From the NCBI GenBank assembly GCA_958427895.1, contig CAUADW010000012.1:1-37687 (forward strand): a stretch of 37,687 bases of DNA, read 5' to 3'. Of the stretch, positions 17,158 through 25,403 are shown piece after piece. Every line of letters starts with the position of its first letter. Position 1 is the stretch's first letter. The translations under genes and the position numbers were made by a program. Below the pieces are notes generated by a model. The model had not been told where the DNA came from. It saw only the letters and a program-made list of their open reading frames with translations, and did not search any database. The DNA comes from an uncultured Collinsella sp. Its GTDB lineage: Bacteria; Actinomycetota; Coriobacteriia; Coriobacteriales; Coriobacteriaceae.

Positions 17158-17186
17158 TATATATATTTGTGGGACGAGCTTGAAAA
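17158..17186 (-). promoter_or_regulatory. Candidate pyr operon promoter
   Basis: Minus strand: TTTTCA (17186-17181), 17 nt, TATATA (17163-17158), giving a leader of ~225 nt before pyrR. A second -10-like TACACT (17086-17081) without a clear -35 would start the transcript just before the attenuator hairpins. The -35 overlaps that of the opposite-facing rpmB promoter. Confidence 0.4.
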
Positions 17187-17208
17187 CGCACGCACGAGCT
17201 GGCATAAT
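17180..17208 (+). promoter_or_regulatory. Candidate rpmB promoter (distal)
   Basis: TTGAAA (17180-17185), 17 nt, CATAAT (17203-17208) is a good match to the vegetative consensus. Transcription would begin near 17215, giving a ~160-nt leader before rpmB. A second candidate, extended -10 TGCTATAGT at 17315-17323, lies 55 nt before rpmB with only a weak -35. The rest of the 451-nt pyrR-rpmB gap shows no gene. Confidence 0.5.
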
Positions 17209-17377
17209 CCCCTCTGCTGCACGCAAATCGGATCTACGTCCAGGGCCGTGGCGTGGGCACTATCGCCAAAAGAGGAATATCTCTGTGTAGATTGCGCACA
17301 GGGAGCGACTTCTGTGCTATAGTTCAGGCTTGTTTGTTAACGCGACATGTTCGTTTGTCGCCCAAGGAGGGTCAGTT

Positions 17378-17566
17378 ATGTCCAAAGTTTGCGAAGTTTG
17401 CGGTAAGCACCCCGTTGCCGGTCGCTCCATCAGCCACTCTCACCGCGTCACCAACCGTAAGTTCCGCCCCAACATCCAGCGCGTCTACGTCGTCGTCGAT
17501 GGTCACCGTCGCAAGATGAACGTTTGCTCCACCTGCCTCAAGTCTGGCAAGGTTGCGCGCTCCTAA
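17378..17566 (+). CDS. rpmB: 50S ribosomal protein L28 (zinc-type)
   Basis: This 62-residue protein has the L28 core GRSISHSHRVTNRKFRPNIQ. Two CxxC pairs, CEVC near the start and CSTC near the end, mark the zinc-binding C+ form; many bacteria also keep a C- copy for zinc shortage. The ATG at 17378 has AAGGAGGG 9 nt upstream. The open frame running further upstream has no such support. It is a single-gene unit facing the pyr operon. Confidence 0.97.
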   Translation: MSKVCEVCGKHPVAGRSISHSHRVTNRKFRPNIQRVYVVVDGHRRKMNVCSTCLKSGKVARS

Positions 17567-17635
17567 ATAAGGTCTTACCAACAAGTACCTCGGACTCTCC
17601 GGGTCAAAGACCTCGCGTTCATATAGAACTTACCA

Positions 17636-17667
17636 AAGGCGCCCTCCCCTACGGAGGGCGCCTTTTT
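17636..17667 (+). terminator. Intrinsic terminator after rpmB
   Basis: AAGGCGCCCTCC (17636-17647) and GGAGGGCGCCTT (17653-17664) form a perfect 12-bp GC-rich stem with a 5-nt loop and a T run. The RAYT/REP unit begins only 2-4 nt after it. Confidence 0.93.
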
Positions 17668-17668
17668 G

Positions 17669-17736
17669 CACTCATTGGGGACAGACTTACATGAGTGTTT
17701 TCACGCATTGGGGACAGACTTAGATGAGTGCTTTCC
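17669..17736 (+). repeat. Left REP-like repeat pair flanking the RAYT gene
   Basis: Two direct copies of a ~25-nt unit (CATTGGGGACAGACTTA, then C or G, then ATGAGTG) lie at 17673-17697 and 17706-17730, differing at one base. Within and between them, CACTCAT and ATGAGTG can pair as 7-bp stems. Positions 17671-17697 are an exact reverse complement of 18723-18749 on the far side of the transposase gene. Confidence 0.85.
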
Positions 17737-17792
17737 AAAGCTCACAGTGCATCGACGAACTCACGGCGCTTCGATCGCCACCAGTACGTACC

Positions 17793-18569
17793 TCACGCCG
17801 CCTCGTTCCAGCCCGCGGTGGCCTTGGTTACGCTTGTGGCGCCGATGCCGGTGATACGGGCAATTTGCTTGACCGTGAGATGCGCCCGCCTGAGCCTCAG
17901 CAGACAGGCATCGCGATCGGGGCGTGGCAGGGCCTTGAGCATCGCAGGATCTATGCTCGGAAGCACTTCGCGCGCAATGGAAAGGACCTCCTCATTGGGG
18001 ATCCGCCGGCGTGGAAGAACCTCCACTGACCAGATGCGCTCGGCAACTTCCTTGAGATGCTCGCAATAGCAACGGGAGCCTCCGACAATATCGAGCATAG
18101 GGGCCGCATCACAGATGTCAAAGGGATCATAGCCCAGCTCATATGCCTTGTAGCTTGACCAGCGGTACGCCTCGAGTGAGTCGAGCGCACCTTTCACGGG
18201 ATTGAGATGGATATAGTCGAGCAGTTGCACCGCTTGCGTGTCCGACTCAACAGCGACCCGCGAATAGCGATTATCAAAGAGATGCCCCGTTCTCCCCGTT
18301 TTCCCATTGAAATACTTAGCATATGCCGTCAATGCGCACTGCATCGCCTTTGAAAGATTGTCGAACGGATCATCAACCATCAAATGAAAGTGGTTGTCCA
18401 TAAGGCACCAAGCCAAAACCGCCACTTCATGGTGCGCGAACCTGTCCGAGATGTCCGATAAGAAACGATATCGGTCAGAGTCATCTTCAAAAATAATCTG
18501 TTTAGAGTTACCACGGTCAAAGACGTGGTAATAACTGGTGAGCGAAACGGCGCGGGCACATCGAGGCAT
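17793..18569 (-). CDS. REP-associated tyrosine transposase (RAYT, Y1/IS200-like fold)
   Basis: This 258-residue protein has the HUH motif as HFH (60-62) in MDNHFHLMV. The catalytic Tyr lies in AYAKYFNGKTGRTGHLFDNRY (83-102; Y83 or Y86). DYIHLNPVKGAL (118-129) is the usual end of the Y1 core. A C-terminal helix-turn-helix-like tail (~225-252: LTVKQIARITGIGATSV) probably helps DNA recognition. RAYTs are domesticated relatives of IS200 transposases that mobilise REP sequences. The start at 18569 has AAAGGAGAG before it; the frame opens 33 nt earlier without support. No truncation is seen. It carries TTA/ATA-type codons more often than its neighbours, consistent with transfer. Confidence 0.88.
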   Translation of the reverse strand: MPRCARAVSLTSYYHVFDRGNSKQIIFEDDSDRYRFLSDISDRFAHHEVAVLAWCLMDNHFHLMVDDPFDNLSKAMQCALTAYAKYFNGKTGRTGHLFDNRYSRVAVESDTQAVQLLDYIHLNPVKGALDSLEAYRWSSYKAYELGYDPFDICDAAPMLDIVGGSRCYCEHLKEVAERIWSVEVLPRRRIPNEEVLSIAREVLPSIDPAMLKALPRPDRDACLLRLRRAHLTVKQIARITGIGATSVTKATAGWNEAA

Positions 18570-18699
18570 AATCTCTCCTTTCAAAAACTGAACAGGCAAC
18601 ACCTAAAAGGAGAGAAGGAACGCGAAATGCTGAGCCTGTGACCTATTTATATCCAATGAGCGGCAAAAACAGGCCCAGAACGGCAACATGGCAAATCGA
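18570..18699. other. RAYT upstream non-coding segment
   Basis: This stretch holds the RAYT leader. On the minus strand TATAAATA near 18645-18655 could serve as a -10, but I see no matching -35. Nothing else coding or repeated stands out. Confidence 0.3.
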
Positions 18700-18749
18700 T
18701 GTCTGTCCCAAATGAGTGAAAGCACTCATGTAAGTCTGTCCCCAATGAG
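18700..18749 (-). repeat. Right REP-like repeat pair flanking the RAYT gene
   Basis: This is the inverted counterpart of the left pair. On the minus strand it has the GGGGACAGAC unit, then ATGAGTG-CTTT-CACTCAT (a perfect 7-bp hairpin with a 4-nt loop), then a shorter TTGGGACAGAC unit. The last 27 nt (18723-18749) match the left end exactly in inverse orientation. The inner unit is cut short, so this end has about one and a half copies. Confidence 0.85.
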
Positions 18750-18781
18750 CGGGGCGATGCAGCAGACAGATAGTTTTAGTT

Positions 18782-18862
18782 AAAGCGGTTCATTTTATTG
18801 AAGCGTTTTAGTGTGCCTTTTACGGGAATCTTACCGTTCGCCGAATAATTTCTTGCTATCAT
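18782..18862 (+). promoter_or_regulatory. adhE promoter region with imperfect operator-like repeat
   Basis: An extended -10 TGCTATCAT lies at 18854-18862, about 40 nt before adhE; its -35 is weak. Upstream, AAAGCGGTTCA (18782-18792) and TGAAGCGTTTT (18799-18809) form inverted arms matching at 9 of 11 positions around a 6-nt centre. In addition GTTTTAGT occurs twice (starting near 18773 and 18805). A redox or carbon regulator would be expected for adhE, but the repeat does not match the Rex consensus I know. Confidence 0.4.
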
Positions 18863-18902
18863 GCAAGGCGTAGGGTAAATCTCCGATCGCAAGGAGACAC
18901 AA

Positions 18903-21551
18903 ATGGTGAAAAAGTCACCGGAAAACACTACTCCCGCAATTGTGGACAACGTAGAGGCGCTTGAGGCTAAGCTCGCTCAGATGCGAGAGGCCCAGGCGCT
19001 TTTTGCTACGTACACGCAGGAGCAGGTCGACAAGATCTTCTATGAGGCCGCCATGGCCGCCAACAAGGCTCGTATCCCGTTGGCGAAGATGGCCATCGAG
19101 GAGACCGGCCGCGGCGTTCTTGAGGACAAGGTCATCAAGAACCACTACGCCGCAGAGTACATCTACAACGCTTACAAGAACACCAAGACCTGTGGTGTCC
19201 TGGAGCGCGACGAGGCTTACGGCATCACCAAGATCGCCGAGCCCATCGGCATCGTGGGCGCCGTCATCCCGACGACCAACCCCACCTCCACCGCGATCTT
19301 CAAGACGCTGATCTGCCTGAAGACCCGCAACGCCATCATCATCTCCCCGCACCCGGCTGCCGCCAAGTGCACCATCGCCGCCGCCAAGCTCGTGCTTGAC
19401 GCCGCCGTCAAGGCCGGCGCCCCCGAGGGCATCATCGGCTGGGTCGATGTCCCCTCCATCGAGCTGACCAACATGGTCATGCGCGACGTCGACATCATCC
19501 TCGCCACCGGTGGCCCGGGCATGGTCAAGGCCGCTTACTCCTCGGGCAAGCCCGCCCTGGGCGTTGGCGCCGGTAACACCCCGGTCGTCATCGACGACAC
19601 CGCCGACGTGCTGCTCGCCGTCAACTCCATCATCCACTCCAAGACCTTCGACAACGGCATGATCTGCGCTTCCGAGCAGTCCGTGACCGTCATCGACACC
19701 ATCTATGACCAGGTTAAGGCCGAGTTCCAGAAGCGCGGCTGCTACTTCGTCAAGCAGGGTGCCGAGATGGAGGCCCTGCGTGCCGCCATGTTCAAGAACG
19801 GCGCTCTCGACCACCGCATCCCCGGCATGGCTGCCGCCAAGATCGCCGAGCTCGCCGGCATCGAGGTTCCCGCCAAGACCAAGATCCTGATTGCCGAGGT
19901 CACCTCCACCGACCCCGCCAAGGAGGAGTTCTCCCACGAGAAGCTCTCCCCGGTCCTGGCCATGTACCACGCCAAGGACTTCCAGGAGGCCGTCGACAAG
20001 GCCGAGCACCTGGTGCTCGCCGGTGGCCCGGGCCACACCGCCTCTCTGTACGTGCACCCCGCCCAGGCCGAGAAGATCAGCCTGTTCGAGCACGTCATGA
20101 AGGCCTGCCGTATCGTCATCAACACCCCGTCTTCGCACGGCGGCATCGGTGACCTGTACAACTTTGGCATGAAGCCGTCTCTGACCCTGGGCTGCGGCTC
20201 CTGGGGCGGCAACTCCGTCTCCGAGAACGTTGGGGTGAAGCACTTGATCAACGTTAAGACTGTAGCCGAGCGCCGTGAGAACATGCTGTGGTTCCGCGCT
20301 CCCGAGAAGGTCTACTTCAAGAAGGGTTCCACGCCCGTCGCCCTCGACGAGCTGGGCAACGTCATGGGCAAGAAGCGCGCCTTCATCGTCACCGACCAGT
20401 TCCTCTTCAAGAATGGCAACACCCGCGCCATCGAGGCCAAGCTCGACGAGATGGGCATCGCCCACGACTGCTTCTACGACGTCGAGCCCGATCCGTCGCT
20501 GCAGTGCGCACGTCGCGGCGCCAAGCAGATGGCTCTCTTTGAGCCTGACGTCATCATCGCCGTCGGCGGCGGCTCCGCTATGGACGCCGGCAAGATCATG
20601 TGGATGATGTACGAGCACCCCGAGTGCAAGTTTGAGGACATGGCCATGGACTTCATGGACATCCGCAAGCGTATCTTCACCTTCCCCGAGATGGGCAAGA
20701 AGGCCTACTTCGTCGCCGTCCCGACCTCTTCGGGTACCGGCTCCGAGTGCACGCCGTTCGCCATCATCACCGACAAGGAGACCGGCATCAAGTGGCCGCT
20801 CGCCGACTACGCGCTGCTCCCCAACATGGCTATCGTCGACGCCGACAACTGCATGACCGCCCCGCGCGGCCTGACCGCTGCCTCCGGCATCGACGTCATG
20901 ACCCACGCCATCGAGTCCTACGTCTCCATCATGGCTTCCGACTACACCAAGGGCCTCTCCGAACGCGCTGCCAAGCTCGTGTTTGAGAACCTGCCCTCCA
21001 GCTTCACGAACGGTGCCAAGGACCCGCACGCCCGCGAGGAGATGCACAACGCCTCCTGCATGGCCGGTATGGCCTTCGCCAACGCCTTCCTGGGCCTCAA
21101 CCACTCCATGGCCCACAAGCTCGGCGCCTTCCATCACCTGCCCCACGGCCTCGCCAACGCCGTCATCCTGACCCGCGTCATGCGCTACAACGCCGCCGAG
21201 GCTCCTGTCAAGATGGGTACCTTCTCCCAGTATCCTTACCCCAACGCGCTGCACAACTACGCCGAGATGGCCAAGTACTGCGGCATCGAGGGCAAGGACG
21301 ACAAGGAGGTCTTCGAGAACTTCATCACGAAGCTCGAGGAGCTCAAGGACTTCATCGGCGTCAAGAAGACCATCGCCGACTACGGTGTCGACGAGCAGTA
21401 CTTCCTCGACACCCTCGACGAGATGACCGAGCAGGCATTCAACGACCAGTGCACCGGCGCTAACCCGCGCTACCCGCTCATGAGCGAGATCAAGGAGCTC
21501 TACCTGGACGCCTACTACGGCCGCGAGCCCCAGGACTACGCCGTCTGCTAG
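18903..21551 (+). CDS. adhE: Bifunctional acetaldehyde-CoA / alcohol dehydrogenase AdhE
   Basis: This 882-residue enzyme turns acetyl-CoA into ethanol in two NADH-using steps, regenerating NAD+ in fermentation. The N-terminal aldehyde dehydrogenase half (~1-440) has its catalytic Cys255 in GMICASEQS. The C-terminal iron-dependent alcohol dehydrogenase half (~460-882) has the NAD loop GGGSAMDAGKIMW and iron-ligand histidines in GLNHSMAHKLGAFHHLPHG. Both halves are complete; AdhE forms spirosomes in other species. The start has AAGGAGACACAA before it. Codon choice is strongly biased to C-ending codons, suggesting high expression and leaving a full-length antisense open frame. Confidence 0.97.
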   Translation: MVKKSPENTTPAIVDNVEALEAKLAQMREAQALFATYTQEQVDKIFYEAAMAANKARIPLAKMAIEETGRGVLEDKVIKNHYAAEYIYNAYKNTKTCGVLERDEAYGITKIAEPIGIVGAVIPTTNPTSTAIFKTLICLKTRNAIIISPHPAAAKCTIAAAKLVLDAAVKAGAPEGIIGWVDVPSIELTNMVMRDVDIILATGGPGMVKAAYSSGKPALGVGAGNTPVVIDDTADVLLAVNSIIHSKTFDNGMICASEQSVTVIDTIYDQVKAEFQKRGCYFVKQGAEMEALRAAMFKNGALDHRIPGMAAAKIAELAGIEVPAKTKILIAEVTSTDPAKEEFSHEKLSPVLAMYHAKDFQEAVDKAEHLVLAGGPGHTASLYVHPAQAEKISLFEHVMKACRIVINTPSSHGGIGDLYNFGMKPSLTLGCGSWGGNSVSENVGVKHLINVKTVAERRENMLWFRAPEKVYFKKGSTPVALDELGNVMGKKRAFIVTDQFLFKNGNTRAIEAKLDEMGIAHDCFYDVEPDPSLQCARRGAKQMALFEPDVIIAVGGGSAMDAGKIMWMMYEHPECKFEDMAMDFMDIRKRIFTFPEMGKKAYFVAVPTSSGTGSECTPFAIITDKETGIKWPLADYALLPNMAIVDADNCMTAPRGLTAASGIDVMTHAIESYVSIMASDYTKGLSERAAKLVFENLPSSFTNGAKDPHAREEMHNASCMAGMAFANAFLGLNHSMAHKLGAFHHLPHGLANAVILTRVMRYNAAEAPVKMGTFSQYPYPNALHNYAEMAKYCGIEGKDDKEVFENFITKLEELKDFIGVKKTIADYGVDEQYFLDTLDEMTEQAFNDQCTGANPRYPLMSEIKELYLDAYYGREPQDYAVC

Positions 21552-21568
21552 TTTTAGCACGGTTTTTA

Positions 21569-21607
21569 ACGGCGGGGGTGCACGGGTGTTTCACACACCC
21601 CCGCCGT
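21569..21607 (+). terminator. GC-rich stem-loop between adhE and the kinase
   Basis: ACGGCGGGGGTG (21569-21580) pairs perfectly with CACCCCCGCCGT (21596-21607), 12 bp around a 15-nt loop, 17 nt after the adhE stop. No U run follows, so it may protect the adhE mRNA 3' end or cause partial termination, with some read-through to the kinase. Confidence 0.6.
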
Positions 21608-21639
21608 CGCTTCTATCGCATCGTTGAAAGGATGCAACC

Positions 21640-22404
21640 ATGCTGCTACCCGATTCCAAGACCGAGCTCGTCCGCCGTGGCAACAAGGTCGTTTACGACC
21701 TGGGCGACAAGATCGTCAAGGTCTTTAACGAGACCAAGCCCGTCTCCGACGTGTTCAACGAGGCTTTGAATCTTGCCCGCATCAATGAGTGCGGCATCCG
21801 CAGCCCCAAGGCTCTCGAGGTTTCCCAGCTCGAGAACGCCAACGGCTGGGCGCTCGTGACCGAGAAGGTTCCGGGCACCACCCTTGCCGACAAGATGACT
21901 GCCGAGCCCCAGCGCTTTGGTGAGTACCTCGAGATGTTCGTCGACCTCCAGATCGAGATCCACGGCTACACCTCCCCGCTGCTCAACCGTCAGCGCGACA
22001 AGTTCGCCCGCATGATCGACAGCCTCGATCAGCTCAATGCCACCACGCGCTACAACCTTCAGGAGCGTCTGGACGGCATGACCAAGGAGTTCAAGGTCTG
22101 CCACGGCGACTTCAACCCCTCCAACGTCATCGTCGGTGACGACGGCCAGCTGTACGTCTGCGACTGGGCACACGCCACCCAGGGCTCCCCTGCTGCCGAC
22201 GTTGCCACCACCTACCTGCTCTTTGCCCTCAACAGCAAGGATCAGGCCGAGGCCTACCTGGAGCTCTACTGCGACCGCGCCGACATGCCCATGCAGGTCG
22301 TGCGTCAGTGGACGAGCATCGTCGCCGCTTCCGAGCTCGCTCGTAAGCGCAACGTGAACGATGAGTTCCTTAAGAACTGGATCGACGTCGTCGATTATCA
22401 GTAA
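21640..22404 (+). CDS. APH/choline-kinase-fold small-molecule kinase, substrate unknown
   Basis: This 254-residue protein has the phosphotransferase fold shared by aminoglycoside, choline and related kinases. The catalytic loop is VCHGDFNPSN (HGDFNPSN at 155-162, the Brenner motif), and metal-binding Asp175 lies in VCDWAHAT. The N-lobe Lys is probably in KIVKVFN, with Glu further on. ARINECGIRSPK resembles a family of uncharacterised gut-bacterial kinases more than drug-resistance enzymes. It follows adhE by 88 nt on the same strand with its own GAAAGGATG ribosome site, so may share the transcript. A resistance role is not supported. Confidence 0.75.
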   Translation: MLLPDSKTELVRRGNKVVYDLGDKIVKVFNETKPVSDVFNEALNLARINECGIRSPKALEVSQLENANGWALVTEKVPGTTLADKMTAEPQRFGEYLEMFVDLQIEIHGYTSPLLNRQRDKFARMIDSLDQLNATTRYNLQERLDGMTKEFKVCHGDFNPSNVIVGDDGQLYVCDWAHATQGSPAADVATTYLLFALNSKDQAEAYLELYCDRADMPMQVVRQWTSIVAASELARKRNVNDEFLKNWIDVVDYQ

Positions 22405-22436
22405 TATCTGAGCGATTCATTTCGCATCGGAGGCAC

Positions 22437-22482
22437 AAAGGAAAAACCCTGCAGCTCATATGGGCTGTGGGGTTTTCCTTTT
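22437..22482 (+). terminator. Intrinsic terminator after the kinase gene
   Basis: AAGGAAAAACCC and GGGGTTTTCCTTTT pair around an inner GCAGC/GCTGT stem with a short loop, ending in T. It lies ~33 nt past the kinase stop and closes the adhE-kinase unit. Confidence 0.85.
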
Positions 22483-22506
22483 AGCGATTGAGCACGACGA
22501 CAAGAT

Positions 22507-22555
22507 AAAAGGACGGTCCCGCATCTCCCCGATCTGGAGAAATGCGGGACCGTCC
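22507..22555 (-). terminator. Terminator-like inverted repeat after proS
   Basis: GGACGGTCCCGCAT (22511-22524) pairs perfectly with ATGCGGGACCGTCC (22542-22555); inner CTCC/GGAG extends the stem. On the minus strand TTTTATCTT follows, so it ends the long pyrH-to-proS transcript. Each arm also contains a GGGACGGTCCC-like near-palindrome. Confidence 0.8.
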
Positions 22556-22585
22556 CGTATATCGAACTACATGCGAAATCGTAGA

Positions 22586-24307
<1,722 letters not shown>

Positions 24308-25390
24308 TTATTTCTCCTCAATAAGCTTGTCGACCTCGGCCATAAGCGCGTCGACAATTTGGTCCTCAGCTACTTTACCAATGATCTGGCCATGCGAAAA
24401 GAGCAGGGCTTGACCACGTCCGCAAGCAACGCCCAGGTCGGCATCAGAAGCCTCACCGGGGCCATTAACGGCACATCCCATCACAGCGATCGAAAGCGGC
24501 GCGGAATAGTTCTTAAGCCGCTCGGTTACTTCCTCGGCGATAGGAATCAGGTTAACCTGACAGCGGGCACACGTGGGGCACGAAACAATCTCGGGACCGC
24601 GGCGACGCAGGCCCAGCGACTGCAAAATGCCCCAGGCAACCGGCGGCTCCTCAACCGGATCGGCCGTGAGCGAGACGCGCATGGTGTCACCGATACCCTC
24701 AGACAGCAGGATACCAAGGCCCACCGAGCTCTTGATGGTGCCCTGTAGCTTGGTACCTGCCTCGGTTACGCCCAGGTGAAGTGGAACGTGGGGAATCTCA
24801 CACGACAGCGCTCGATAGGTATCGAGCGTCGTTTGCACGCTATGGGCCTTGGCCGAAAGCACAATGTTCGTAAAGCCGCGGTCTTCAAAATGCTTGACGA
24901 AACGCTCGCTCGACATCACGAGCTTTTCGGGCTGCGTGAGGTCGTCGCGCTCGGCGATATCCTGCTCAAGCGAACCGGCATTGACGCCGATACGAATCGC
25001 ACAGCCCGCGGCGCCCGCAGCATCGATCACCGCGTCGACCTTGGCCCAATCGCCGATATTGCCGGGATTGATGCGCAGCTTGGCGGCACCGGCCTCAACG
25101 GCACCAATGGCGAGCTTATGGTTAAAGTGGATATCGGCGACAATAGGCACCGGAGACTCGGCACAGATGGTGCGGAAACCCTCAAGCGCGGCCTCGGTGG
25201 GCACGCTCACGCGCACGATATCGCAGCCAGCCTGCGCCAAAGCACGCACTTGCGCAAGCGTTGCCTGGGCATCAGCGGTATCGGTGCAGGTCATGGACTG
25301 GACCACCACCGGCGCGCCGCCACCGATCTGCACGCCGCCCACATGCACGGGACGCGTCAGCTCGCGAGGCAAAGGATGGGATAAAGACAA
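24308..25390 (-). CDS. ispG: 4-hydroxy-3-methylbut-2-enyl diphosphate synthase (IspG/GcpE)
   Basis: This ~360-residue iron-sulfur enzyme makes HMBPP, the penultimate step of the MEP isoprenoid pathway. VVQSMTCTDT near the start and SCPTCARC, plus CAVNGPGE later, carry the barrel and the [4Fe-4S] cysteines. The start is chosen as TTG at 25390: GGGGAG lies 8 nt upstream, while the alternative GTG sits inside that site and the longer open frame is a shadow of rseP. dxr of the same pathway lies two genes upstream; uppS uses the product. Confidence 0.93.
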   Translation of the reverse strand: MSLSHPLPRELTRPVHVGGVQIGGGAPVVVQSMTCTDTADAQATLAQVRALAQAGCDIVRVSVPTEAALEGFRTICAESPVPIVADIHFNHKLAIGAVEAGAAKLRINPGNIGDWAKVDAVIDAAGAAGCAIRIGVNAGSLEQDIAERDDLTQPEKLVMSSERFVKHFEDRGFTNIVLSAKAHSVQTTLDTYRALSCEIPHVPLHLGVTEAGTKLQGTIKSSVGLGILLSEGIGDTMRVSLTADPVEEPPVAWGILQSLGLRRRGPEIVSCPTCARCQVNLIPIAEEVTERLKNYSAPLSIAVMGCAVNGPGEASDADLGVACGRGQALLFSHGQIIGKVAEDQIVDALMAEVDKLIEEK

Positions 25391-25403
25391 TCCAACCACT
25401 CCC

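Larger units (their letters stand above)
17671..18749 (-). mobile_element. REP/RAYT unit (transposase gene between inverted REP pairs)
   Basis: A RAYT gene sits centrally between inverted repeat modules of ~49 nt (17671-17719 and 18701-18749). The outer 27 nt are identical; the whole module differs at three places. Each module holds a GGGACAGAC core, a 7-bp hairpin and a second GGGACAGAC. The unit occupies the space between the rpmB terminator and the adhE promoter and breaks no gene. I see no obvious target duplication, as expected for single-strand (HUH/Y1) transposition. Ends are set by the repeats. Confidence 0.75.

Noticed and set aside
17669..17736. Repeats as a CRISPR array
   Set aside because: There are only two units per side, the spacers are 8 nt or less, the sides are inverted, and no cas gene is near. 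They fit REP sequences of the RAYT unit.
18915..21560. 881-residue open frame antisense to adhE
   Set aside because: It mirrors adhE almost end to end. The adhE codons rarely contain the bases that would make antisense stops, and its product is Val/Leu/Gly/Asp-rich with no domain. It is a codon-bias artefact.
21640..22404. Aminoglycoside-resistance gene
   Set aside because: The fold is shared, but motifs outside the catalytic loop do not resemble a resistance enzyme that I know, and the gene sits in a core region without transfer signs.
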